Shown in pieces: positions 8,831 through 17,770 of a stretch of DNA of 18,588 bases (its first letter is position 1; each line of letters begins with the position of its first letter). The stretch spans positions 46,724-65,311 of the forward strand of contig QZLH01000507.1 of the NCBI GenBank assembly GCA_003833135.1, in the 5' to 3' direction. The position numbers were made by a program, and so were the translations under genes. The notes under the pieces are model-generated. The model saw only the letters and a list, made by a program, of their open reading frames with translations. It had not been told where the DNA came from and made no database searches. This DNA comes from Oehlia diaphana (Eukaryota > Glomeromycota > Glomeromycetes > Glomerales > Glomeraceae).

Positions 8831-9050
8831 AATGAATACAATTTGCTCCCCGCTGTTCCGTACTGGTCGGGTTCTGGGACAGATGGTTTCTCTAGTGAGG
8901 GTCCGCTCCGTTATGGTTTGGATGAAGTTTTATAATCTTGTCCGCTTCTTTTATTCTTTGGAATTGTGTAGTGACTTTTCATTGTAATTCTCCTGCTTTA
9001 CATAAAATAAAATAAATAAAATAAATATAAAATAAATGAATACAAATTGC
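8831..9050 (+). mobile_element. Short retroposon insertion flanked by 16-bp target-site duplications
   Basis: AATGAATACAATTTGC at 8831-8846 recurs at 9035-9050 as AATGAATACAAATTGC (15 of 16 identical). Between them is a roughly 188-bp segment, much richer in G and C than its flanks, that ends in an A-rich tail built of aaat/aaaat words (about 9002-9034). TSD plus A-rich 3' tail is the hallmark of target-primed reverse transcription, so this is either a 5'-truncated LINE or a SINE on the plus strand. A weak B-box-like ggttctgggac at about 8870-8880 is not convincing, so a LINE 3' end is slightly favoured. The 65-codon frame over its left part is incidental. Confidence 0.75.
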
Positions 9051-9059
9051 AATAACTTT

Positions 9060-9340
9060 TTCTATAATATAGATAAATCGGTGATTTCAGAATCTGTGTC
9101 TAGAATAATGAAAAATTTACATAATATTTCTACAAATATCAACGAGAAGGTGGGATTTTAACGATTTCACAGTTTATAAATATAGATTCTCCCTCATATG
9201 CCTCGGTCATTTGGAAGTAAATTTTTTAAGGAATAATTTACAATTAATTTAGCGTCAAATGAATTGTCACTGGCTTTTCTTAAAAATTTAGTAATTCAAA
9301 TAAGACTAAATGATAACAATCATTTTCATAAAGTAAAAAT
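9060..9340. other. Noncoding spacer between retroposon and kinase gene
   Basis: AT-rich DNA without a supported gene or repeat. Its right edge leads into the 3' side of the minus-strand kinase gene. Confidence 0.4.
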
Positions 9341-9348
9341 ATATATAA

Positions 9349-9354
9349 TTTATT
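9349..9354 (-). terminator. Candidate poly(A) signal of the kinase gene
   Basis: tttatt on the plus strand gives AATAAA on the minus strand, about 78 bases past the kinase stop codon at 9434-9432. The spacing is normal for a fungal 3' UTR, but such words are frequent in this AT-rich DNA. Confidence 0.4.
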
Positions 9355-9431
9355 GATAATAAATATGTTTCTGATCCATTATTTATGATAAATAAAAATT
9401 AAACTTTCTATAAACAATTAAAAAATTAAAA

Positions 9432-11263
9432 TTAGATATCAAAATCATATTCCTGGGTAATATATTCTGATAATATAAATTAAGAACGTTAGATTAGAAT
9501 TTAATATTAAAAAATTATTATAGTCAGTATATTTACATACCATCAGTACTTAATTTCATATCAATATCTAATTCGATGAATTTTGTAAAATAATCTAAAG
9601 AAAAATTATAAGTTAATTTTAATTAAATCAAATTATGAAATTGATATATTATCAAAAAAAATTATTACCATTATCTTCATTTTCATACAATTTTTTTCTT
9701 TTAATACTTTGACCTAAATAAATTTTAATTAATAAATATTGACACCTTAAAATCTTATTATAAAATTGTAAATAAAATCATACCATCATCATTATTATCT
9801 TCAAACTTTCTTTTGGCTTTTTCTGAGTTAATAGATTGACTTCTTGAACTCCTTAAAGACATTGCAGAATTAATAATATTACTTAAATGTCTACTCTCAT
9901 AAATAGCACCTGGATTATTTGTTACTACAGGTCCAATATCTGATGATTCTATAATTTTAGTTGGATTCTGATTTTTACTATTTTGTTCTTCATTTCTAAC
10001 CAATATACAAATTCTTTTATATATATCATTGGCTGTCGGTCTTTTACATGGATCAGAATCCCAACATTCTTTCATTAATTCAATATATCCTTCAGGTGCA
10101 TTTGTTACGATTGGTGGTCGCAATCCATCACGTATTTTAGTTATAAGGTTTGTATCATGATATTCATCCCAAAAAGGTCTTCTACCTGTCATAAACTCCC
10201 ACATGATCATTCCAAAACTATATATATCAGAAGCTTTAGTATATTTTTGTCCTTGAAAAATCTCTGGTGCCATATAAGTAATAATACCATATTTCACATT
10301 ATTATCATCTGTAGATTCAGTAGCAGATTTACTTAACCCTAAATCACCTATTACTACATTATACGACGGATCATTCGTAAAAAAAATATTTCCACTATGT
10401 AAATCTCTGTGAATAATATTCACATTATGGATATTAATAAGTCCACTCGCGATGCATGTTAAATTATGCAATTTATTAGACCATTTAATGTTATAAAAAT
10501 CATTACTTAGGTAATGTATTAAATTACCTAATTCATAATATTGCATAATAATCATAAAATCTTGTGTATTTACGTCTTGAGTAATACCAAAATAATTACA
10601 AATGTAACTATTAAGTGGAGTTTCTTGGTAAGATATCTTATTACTTCTACGCTTAACCTGATAATTATTATGCTGTGAATTCCAATTTGTGTAAAAATCA
10701 TAATATATCTTAAGCTAGAATAAAAAAAGGTTATGTTATTAATTATCTACGATTTATTTAAGCATATTATTTTACGTTACCTCATTCAGTTCCTTAGACG
10801 TGATGTTTTTAGAATCATTGATTTTTTTGAGAACTACTGTATAATTAGGTTTACGAGAAATATTATCACTCTTACGTTCAATATTATCCCAATTAATCGG
10901 ACCATCAACCCAAGTTGCTTTATAAATTTTACTAAATCCTCCCTCAGCAATAAATTCTATATTTTTGAATTGTTCATAGGGAACAAACTCCAATTTTCCT
11001 TCCTTCCTGACAAAGTTGACTTGTGTAAATCTAATGAAATCATCGATAATTTTGTTTCCACTCGGTTTAAATAATGTCTTCATTTTGTAACAAACGTGAC
11101 AAATCTGGTGGGTTTCATCTAAACGTGACCTTCTTTTATTACATTCATTGCATTTCTCTTTTTTATACTTTGATTTGACTACGGTTTGCGTTGGTTGAAA
11201 TGAAGATGTATCATTTGATATTAAAAAGTCAATTTTATGATTATGATTTGTTAATTGGTTCAT
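9432..11263 (-). CDS. Tyrosine-kinase-like protein kinase with N-terminal Cys motif, 515 aa, five exons
   Basis: Exons in transcript order: 11263-10781, 10714-9784, 9713-9669, 9594-9541, 9466-9432. The introns are 66, 70, 74 and 74 nt, all GT..AG. Residues 38-58 carry C-x2-C...C-x2-C (C38, C41, C55, C58), a possible zinc ribbon. The kinase domain runs from about 102 to 405: glycine loop IAEGGFSKIYKA (105-116, with the first and third Gly replaced by Ala and Ser), ATP-binding Lys in VVLKK (K146), HRDLHSGN (263-270, catalytic D265), DLG (285-287) in place of DFG, APE (310-312) and the subdomain XI Arg at 396. All residues needed for phosphotransfer are present, so it is probably active. Splicing of exon 1 to exon 2 joins SKELNE to LKIYYDFYTNW, closing subdomains II-IV. 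The tail, through three tiny exons, contains KRKFEDNND and IKRKKLYENED, possibly a nuclear signal, and ends ITQEYDFDI. This HRDLHSGN kinase type is greatly expanded in Rhizophagus; its substrate is unknown. Confidence 0.93.
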
Positions 11264-11318
11264 AATATTTATCTATTAATTTATTTGTTTATTTTTGAAT
11301 ATGTTTAAAAGAAAACAG

Positions 11319-11333
11319 CTTATATATATATAC
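11319..11333 (-). promoter_or_regulatory. TATA-like element of the kinase gene
   Basis: On the minus strand, cgtatatatatataagct lies about 57-70 bases before the kinase ATG at 11263. Position and sequence match the arrangement upstream of the BTB gene. Such words are common in AT-rich DNA, so support is mainly positional. Confidence 0.45.
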
Positions 11334-11339
11334 GTTTTT

Positions 11340-12120
11340 AAAATAAAAAATAGTTTATTTATTGAACAATGAATTCTTTTAAAAATTAAAAAAAAATCTG
11401 CGTATAATACCCGATAGAAGTTTCTAATGTTTGATACAAATGGATCCTACATTGTTTATAAAATTGATTTTTTTAATGCCTAATATGGTTAAAGTATGTT
11501 TCCAAATGACACTTCGATTTTTATTGTACATTCCGTACAGAATTCTTAGAACTTATCAAAATGGGACTTGCATTGTGTAACGTTGAAGTTTCACAAACCA
11601 ACAACAATATTAACCGATCTTAAATAACGATAATAATTAAACAATAAAATATTAAATTTTATTTTTAGAGGTCATAAAAAGATATATTTTATATTTCAAG
11701 AAAAATCTCTATTAAAATATAAATTCTGGAAGAAAAATTTAATGATTTAATTTTTTTTTTTTTTTTGAAGTCTAAAAAAGGAATAATTAATTCATAAATA
11801 CGTGATATATAACGTAATTTTTAATTGTCAATTACGCCAACGTATTTTATACAAACAGTCAGTCAAAAAGTACAAAGAGCTTCTTATAACCTTAAATTAT
11901 TAAATTATTTCAAGTAAAGAATAATTTTTATAAATTTATAATTAATGGGTTTATGCTATAAAAATATAACGCCGTGCAAAAAAAAAAAAATTTATAATAC
12001 TCTATGTATGGTGAACAAATATATTTTAATTACGGCATACTATTTTTAAACTATCAACACGGTTCTTAATTACATTGGAGATTCCTATTTATTACCACTA
12101 ATGATATCAAATTTTCATAC
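11340..12120. other. Noncoding stretch upstream of the kinase gene
   Basis: No frame with protein character was found. It includes poly-T (about 11751-11766) and poly-A (11979-11990) runs. A tgtttccaaatga word near 11500 recurs in the relic near 13586. Confidence 0.4.
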
Positions 12121-12130
12121 TTTTTTTTTA

Positions 12131-12300
12131 AGCGCCGACTTTTCTCTCATGTCACCAACCATAAGAGCCAGGTACATAGGCTAACCCTCTTCAGGGAAAG
12201 CCAGTTTCTCTTATATCTTACTCCTCAGCTTTTTTTATCCGTAAACCAGTATCATTAAAACTATGCAAGCAGGGAGCGCAAGCTTACCTTAATAAATAAA
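12131..12300. other. GC-richer noncoding island, possible retroposon 3' end
   Basis: This stretch (from agcgccgact to gggagcgcaagcttacc) has far more G and C than its flanks and no open frame of note. On the plus strand it ends in ttaataaataaa, a tail like that of the retroposon at 8847-9034 (ctttacataaaataaaat). I could not find a target-site duplication. A SINE or LINE 3' fragment is the best guess. A structured RNA is an alternative, but I recognise no tRNA or rRNA signature. Confidence 0.35.
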
Positions 12301-12335
12301 AGATTATTTTATTTATTTTCAACATCGGTAACGCC

Positions 12336-12373
12336 AAACTTCCAAAGTTTCAGACTGTACTGTCAGGAAGTTT
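12336..12373. repeat. 8-bp inverted repeat
   Basis: aaacttcc at 12336-12343 is the exact reverse complement of ggaagttt at 12366-12373, with 22 bases between. It lies about 40 bases beyond the GC-rich island and could be a hairpin or an element end. Confidence 0.4.
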
Positions 12374-12424
12374 CGCTTAAAAATAATTTTTTAAGAGTAA
12401 AATAATAAAATTCGTAATATAATA

Positions 12425-12615
12425 TGTATTTTTAAAGAAGGAAAGAAGTGTGTATTTTTTAAAAAAAAGAGAAGGGTGTATTTTATAAAAAAAGAAAGAA
12501 AGGGTGTATTTTTTGAAGAAAGAAAGAAGTTTAATGATTTTTTTTTAAAAAAAAAGAAGTTTGAAGTTGAAAAATTTTTTTTTAAAAAAAAAAGTTTGAA
12601 GTTGAAAAGTTGAAA
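12425..12615. repeat. Purine-rich tandem repeats
   Basis: Four imperfect units beginning tgtatttt start at 12425, 12451, 12477 and 12505 (26-28 bp apart), each followed by an A/G-rich stretch of the gaaagaaag kind. A second pattern, agtttgaagttgaaaa, occurs at 12558-12573 and 12593-12608 around a T/A homopolymer. The plus strand is strongly purine-biased here, giving mirror-like tracts of the kind that can form triplex DNA. Confidence 0.55.
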
Positions 12616-12639
12616 GAGATTTTGAGAGTATATATATAC

Positions 12640-13385
12640 TTTTAAAAAACCATTTCGGATACATAGTGACTAATAATTAGTTAGACTCTTTGTTATACTT
12701 CTTTAGGGAGTTTGGTTACAATATTACATCATTTTTTCCCATAAACATTTGTTTAACTGATTTTTGACTATTACCGTAAAAATCATTTTGTTGTCGGAGC
12801 TTATAAGTTTATACTTGCATGATGATCAATAAAAATAGACTTCAAAATTGTATTATCTGTCATTACATTATTACGCAAGATACTATCGGCCGGCCTCTTT
12901 TTTTTTTATATTAATAAAGATATATTTCTTAAACTTGTATATTTCAGCGTGTTTTTTGCTGGAAAACGAAATAATATTCTCTTGTATTTTGAAACTTATT
13001 TCAATACTTTAATAAGCAAAGTTCTGATTATCTGATAGCTTAATATCAACCGTCATCAGTAGCATCAGTACAATAATATCTTGCATAATACAATTGTTTG
13101 GCAATATTAGTAATTTTTTTTTTATGGAAAGATAACGTCATTTTGACTTTTTTTTTTAGACCTAATAAAAAAAACAATAGATAATCTGATAATCATAATA
13201 CTTTATTATACGTATATTTAATAATGAGTCATATTTATAGAAAAAATAAGTGCTGCGGATTGAGATCAAAAGAAATACTTTTTATTAGTTAAATCATATA
13301 TTATTAAAAAGTGCAGTTTATAATACGTTCTCACTAATTCTTTCCATAATAAAAAAAATTTTTGTATGTCATATGAATAAAACTA
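12640..13385. other. Noncoding stretch
   Basis: AT-rich with no supported gene. A minus-strand open stretch around 12810-12890 reads ILRNNVMTDNTILKSIFIDH before stops. It looks slightly protein-like but is too short to assign. Confidence 0.3.
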
Positions 13386-13389
13386 TAAA

Positions 13390-13957
13390 TTAACGAATAA
13401 AATTATTTGATAAAAAGATATACTTTATATTAATACCTACTTCTAAATTAAAAAAAGTTACCGGTTTACGAGATTTTAATTTTATATTAAATTTACGTCC
13501 TAAAATGACCTCACCGTATAATTCATTTATTGATGTGACGCCGGATATTTTCTTTGTAAATTCATGTTTAAAGAATTCAATATGTTTCCAAATGATGATT
13601 TTTAATTTCTTGTAGATTAATAATTATCGCTTTAAGACAAGGCGAATGAAAGTTGGCAAGAAATTTGGTGGCATCATCTTCATCGTCTTGGGAACTCATT
13701 TGATATAATCTATATTTGCAATATTTCAAAAGCGGAATGGGTTTTAAGAGATTCTGAAGTTCTTTAAATGTATTTATTTTTATTGGGGGATAGATATTGG
13801 AAGGTCAATATTTAATTTACATAATTCAAAACATCTCTTTCTTGATATTATTAATTGAACATATTGACTCATTCTTCAGGAATAACGGTCCCATTAGTGT
13901 TTTGATTCGGATAAAACCTCAAATATTTTAACGTGGGATTATGATTAAAAAAGGTTA
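13390..13957 (-). pseudogene. F-box/LRR-like gene relic
   Basis: Protein-like segments follow in order on the minus strand but in changing frames. From 13957: VTFFNHNPTLKYLRFYPNQN, then GTVIPEE and a stop. Then, shifted, LIISRKRCFELCKLNIDLPI. Then INTFKELQNLLKPIPLLKYC and SSQDDEDDATKFLANFHSPC to a TGA at 13579-13577. Then, shifted again, EFFKHEFTKKISGVTSINEL continuing to a TAA at 13392-13390. The LKYLRFYPN-like and LxxLxxL phrases resemble the leucine-rich-repeat part of the large F-box family of Rhizophagus, whose members act as SCF ubiquitin-ligase adaptors. No F-box itself is visible; the sequence at higher coordinates merges into a dispersed repeat. The last segment may come from a different gene. 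At least three frame changes show decay. Confidence 0.6.
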
Positions 13958-13981
13958 CAAATTTCGGCTTTGAGTGGACTA

Positions 13982-14000
13982 TAATTTCGGCCAGAATTAA
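13982..14000. repeat. Dispersed 19-mer TAATTTCGGYCAGAATTAA, copy 1
   Basis: taatttcggccagaattaa here and taatttcggtcagaattaa at 15452-15470 match at 18 of 19 positions. A related aaatttcggctt lies just to the left (about 13959-13970) and, inverted, at 4431-4442. It looks like a piece of a dispersed repeat family. Confidence 0.55.
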
Positions 14001-14066
14001 AATAATATTATTCCATAAATTTTTATTAATTTTGATGGTTCCAGCCTAAATTAATCGAGCCGGTAT

Positions 14067-14175
14067 CCGGATAAAAACCGGATAAACCCGCTACGGATCG
14101 AAACTCTAGGTCCCATGGTTACGGTACATTTCGCCGAAAGTCGTTTCGCCAAAAGGACGTTTCGCCGAAAAATAG
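14067..14175. repeat. Short tandem repeats: ccggataaa pair and three tttcgcc units
   Basis: ccggataaaaa (14067-14077) is followed directly by ccggataaaccc (14078-14089). Further on, three 15-16-bp units start with tttcgccRaaa at 14129, 14144 and 14160. Each core is nearly self-complementary (tttcgccgaaa versus tttcggcgaaa). No gene is associated. The segment is distinctly richer in G and C than its surroundings. Confidence 0.6.
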
Positions 14176-14850
14176 GGCCAACATTATGCAGAATTATAAA
14201 TAACTCGACCAGAGATTATTAGGTTATAAATATATAAAGTTTAAGTAACTAAAAGAGGCCATTAATTCTATTAATTACACGTGATCAAGGTACGATTTGG
14301 GCAGTGACTAAAGTTTTTACAAAGTGTGTAAAAATATAGTGTTTCTCCTTCCGGACAATGAATATAAAAAAAAAAAAAAAATTTTTTTAAATGAAATTAA
14401 AATTCACGTTATATACCGGGGAAAAAGAATTAGATTTTAAGCCATTTTTCTAAACAGAGATAAATTTTTCGACATAGTTTTGGTGAGAAAAAATTATAAA
14501 TATTCAAAAAAATTTTTCATTCGTACCGTAAATAGATAATAAATAATAATTTCAAAATTCAAAACATATTCGTTTAGATAAGATCTGAAACGTATTTTAA
14601 CGAGAAAAATGTGTTAAAAATAATATTTAATTCATTAATGTAATATTATATGAGACGACTTTTAAGGATAAATAGCCGTAGATCCGTTTTTCATAAGGTT
14701 TATAGTTGAATCAAAAATTGAAAAAGTTTGATTCGTTGAGGTTTAGTAACTTTTTTTAAAAATAATTTTTTTTTTCACAGTAGATCGATGATTAGTAAAA
14801 TATTATATAATTGATTACAGAATAACTAAAATTTTTAAATAAATAAATTT
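14176..14850. other. Noncoding stretch upstream of the 5S-like sequence
   Basis: AT-rich, with a CACGTGAT at 14278-14285 and an A-then-T homopolymer at about 14366-14387. No coding frame is supported. Confidence 0.35.
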
Positions 14851-14855
14851 GGACA

Positions 14856-14960
14856 GTCTACGGCCATGCCATCCATGCACAATGGAAAGTGCCGAATTGA
14901 TGGCCCAGTCAGTACTACGGTTGGGGACAGCCACCGTGGGAATATTGAGTGCTGTAACTC
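14856..14960 (+). rRNA. 5S rRNA-like gene with shortened helix III arm (possible pseudogene)
   Basis: The sequence opens with gtctacggccat, the classic eukaryotic 5S start. From 14904 it carries the conserved 3' half: agtactacggttggggaca, then gtgggaatattgagtgctgt. A T6 tract at 14963-14968 follows, the normal RNA polymerase III stop. It is about 105 nt instead of about 119. The missing bases all fall between the two strands of helix II, where helix III, loop C and the internal A box normally lie. Yet the remainder still folds: ccatccat (14869-14876) pairs with attgatgg (14896-14903) with one mismatch, and gcac (14877-14880) pairs with gtgc (14889-14892) around aatggaaa. Helix I keeps tacggc/gctgta but its outer pairs are weak. 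Loss of the A box and weak outer pairs argue for a pseudogene; the tidy pairing argues for a constrained variant. The two overlapping 65-codon frames here are incidental. Confidence 0.7.
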
Positions 14961-14962
14961 TC

Positions 14963-14968
14963 TTTTTT
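14963..14968 (+). terminator. T6 RNA polymerase III terminator of the 5S-like sequence
   Basis: Six T residues begin two or three bases after the expected 3' end of the 5S-like RNA, followed by cttta. T runs are common in this DNA, but the position is exact. Confidence 0.5.
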
Positions 14969-15335
14969 CTTTACGATTTACGAACCACCGAAAAGTTTGG
15001 AAAATTTTTCAAGATTTCAGAAACAAAGATAATGCTTCTGAATTGAATGTAAAATTTGATTTATAAGTTATAACCCACAAATTAAAACATTCGGGACGGT
15101 CAATATCAGAGAAACTTTCAATAAAAATTTTTATCTGTTTTATATCTATTTAATAATAATTTATCAAACCGTTACGTAATCACAAATAATTAAATTCGTT
15201 AAAAAAAAAAGTATGAAGAATTTTCAGATAGTAGTTTTTTAATATAATAGTATTTTTCCTTCACTAGTTATAATATAGCGAAAAAATACCAACAAAAATT
15301 ACATATCCAATAAAAATCCAATAAAATGAAAGTCG

Positions 15336-15415
15336 ATATACCGAACACGTGGTTCAATAACAAAAGTTCGGTATATAATAGAAGCTCGGTATTTAAATTT
15401 TTTTATATGCCGAAC
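15336..15415. repeat. Cluster of four GTTCGGTATAT-like arms around CACGTG
   Basis: atataccgaac (15336-15346) and gttcggtatat (15366-15376) form a perfect 11-bp inverted repeat. Two diverged arms follow: gctcggtat (15384-15392) and atatgccgaact (15405-15416), again inverted relative to each other. A CACGTG at 15346-15351 starts at the end of the first arm, and another lies at 15435-15440. It may be paired binding sites or a miniature element. Confidence 0.6.
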
Positions 15416-15470
15416 TCCATTGTAAATAATATATCACGTGATTAAGAATATTAATTTCGGTCAGAATTAA

Positions 15471-17530
15471 GATTTTAAATCATCCGCCAAGATCAGCGTA
15501 CCAATAATTAAATTATGGGATTATAAAATGGTAAAACAGTAAACATTTTGGGTTTTATATAATATTAGGGATGTCAAAACCAATTTCATAGTGTTTAAAA
15601 AATCTTAAGGTAAGAGAGTTCGGTAGTATCGTGATGAAAAAAATCTGAATAATCATATAACGTTATGCCTAGTGTCAGATGACGATTAGCTGGCTAATAT
15701 ATAATGCTTTTAGTTAGTCTGCATTAGTCATCCGGTAACGGCACAACGAATTTTGATATTTTAAATTTTACAGTTCACAGTACAGCTTATATTTACCGTC
15801 AAGTTCAATGTATCTCTCATTAATGTAAATATATATAATTTAAAAAGTGTCATTCAAACAATTGAACAAAGTTGCTATTTAAGTAAAAGTAATAAGTTTT
15901 GAAAGATATTTTTTCTAATAAAAATTTGAGAGATACTATTAAACACATTTAAACACACATTTTAAACACATTATGATTAATAAAAAAATTTATGTAAATA
16001 ATAAAAAAAAAGTGCATAAATAAATAATTGATAAATTTTGATGCAATATAGAACATCATTCATATTTTTAATTCTTTACAAATTTTTCTTTTACCGTATG
16101 AACATAATTTTTAACCAATTTTATAAAAAATTTAATAAATTTGAATTCATAAGGACTTTTTTTTTAGCAACGGAAATAAATGTTACACACGCACAAATAT
16201 GATTAAGAAAAAATTTTTTATCCTTATACAAATCAAGTAATCTATATCAATTTCCATTTTTTATTTTCTTTTTTTTTAATTTATATTTATGCATGTAATA
16301 ATTATAAGATAAACCAAATGACCGGTCGATAATAGAAATCCAAGAATAAAAAAATAAATTAAATAAAAATGCACATACATCCTAAATTAATAATAATTTC
16401 AAAAAAAAATGATATTGTGGTTCTTTTATTATTAATTAAAGGATTTTGTTATTTTATTTATTTTTATTTTTATTTTTATTTTTTATTTCTCAAAAATGAA
16501 CAAAGTTACGGTAAAAGTTACAAAGAAACTATATACTAGAACATACTAGAACCCAAAAAAACTTATAACCAAGCTGCACGAAAATAACGTCACCTTTGGT
16601 GGAGATAATAAAGGATTTTGTCAATACCTTGAATACCCGATCCAATGAAAATTCACGTGATTAAACTGTTTTTGGAAATTCATTTTGTGTACTATGAAAA
16701 TTTCGTAACAGGTGAAACAAAATTAAAAAAATGTTTGTTACAATAAAACTGAATGAACCATTTTTTTAATTACAAAAAAAAAATATTATTATTTGACAGA
16801 CAAAAATTTTTTCCATAAATCTGATAATCAGATCTCATAATATAAATATATTCTTTGAGGGTATAATCCGATCATATGGGAACCTAAAATTTTATTTTCA
16901 AACAAGTTTAATGGTGAGACTTTTCTTTTAAGGTAATATTAAAATTATAATTTTAATCTTGTGAGTAATAAGAAAAGCATGCAAAATAAATATTTTACAT
17001 CATTGAAACTTTAAAATTATATAAAGAACTTAAATCTGTAAATATCAAACATCTTATTAATATATACAGCATATATAGAGATATACTGTATATAGTATAC
17101 TGTATATATAAATTATTATCACTTTTGATATCATATATATTACATGAAATGAATATATAATAAAAACCAAAAAAAAAAAAATTAAATATCGTTTGTATAG
17201 AAAACATAGGAAACAAAAAAAGCCAAAATTCAAAATAATAATTATATGTAACATTTTTTGGCGTACCAAACTTAAAATCCTGTTTCTTTTTCCAATAAAA
17301 TGTTTGGTACTTGTGCCAATCGTTAATTATTATTAATAATTGTAACCCGGTCGCTGATCCCAATGAGATTTTTTTTTTTTAATAACTAGATATATGCTGT
17401 ATAACCAATAAATTGAATGAATACTTTTTAGTTCACAAAGAACCTAAACGAAAATTCCTTGTACTCAATGAAACATTAGAATATTTATATTTTTATTTGT
17501 GTTATTTTAACTTAAACTAGGAATGAAAAA
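15471..17530. other. Long noncoding stretch
   Basis: No supportable gene in about 2 kb. It contains a gatgac/gtcatc arm pair at 15678-15683 and 15727-15732, CACGTGAT at 16654-16661, a (TTTTTA)n-like tract near 16441-16490, and a repeated tatactgtatata at about 17082-17110 related to one near 8231. A short gtaacccggtcgctgatccc patch at about 17342-17361 has unusually high GC. Minus-strand frames of 70-122 codons here are Phe/Tyr/Ile-rich and cross the microsatellite, so I do not call them genes. Confidence 0.45.
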
Positions 17531-17536
17531 AAATTT

Positions 17537-17555
17537 TATCACGTTTGTCGTGATA
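17537..17555. repeat. 7-bp hairpin tatcacg/cgtgata
   Basis: tatcacg at 17537-17543 and cgtgata at 17549-17555 are perfect reverse complements around tttgt. The arms again contain the ATCACG/CGTGAT word that recurs in the window. Confidence 0.5.
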
Positions 17556-17644
17556 CAATTTAGCGACGATCATTTTTACGCAGTATAAAAAAAAAACGCC
17601 CATGAAATTTAAAATTTGAACCAATTAAATAAGGTTAAAAAAAT

Positions 17645-17762
17645 TTTTTTTTTAATAATTTAATTATAATTTGAAATAAAGTTATCCTTAATTACATTTT
17701 TTGTAACCCACACGAATAATTTTATATGAACTTAAAATGGGGACGATCACAATTATCTAATT
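17645..17762. repeat. 118-bp exact direct repeat, copy 1, ending in a 20-bp palindrome
   Basis: Beginning in a T run and ending at ctaatt, this stretch is identical to 18471-18588, 826 bases downstream, as far as the window allows; only the lengths of the flanking homopolymers differ. In this copy the sequence continues into the perfect palindrome aattatctaattagataatt at 17751-17770. The second copy stops at the window end just past the palindrome centre. Confidence 0.9.
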
Positions 17763-17770
17763 AGATAATT

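Noticed and set aside
8623..8841. Minus-strand 72-codon frame beginning MYSLRRRIII
   Set aside because: Part of it (DSEKLNRCNISINFIGPYIF) looks mildly protein-like, but its start overlaps the retroposon target site and hairpin and I recognise no family; left uncalled.
8790..8987. Plus-strand 65-codon frame
   Set aside because: Lies inside the retroposon insert; probably its 3' UTR.
10733..11074. Plus-strand 113-codon frame
   Set aside because: Antisense to the kinase exon 1 and first intron, with no protein features.
14849..15066. Two overlapping plus-strand frames of 65-66 codons
   Set aside because: They lie over the 5S rRNA-like sequence and its downstream spacer; the RNA match explains the unusual composition.
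16995..17363. Minus-strand frames of 122 and 70 codons that look membrane-like
   Set aside because: Hydrophobic character follows from T-rich codons on the minus strand and the TA-rich repeat; no family motif, and the two frames overlap each other.
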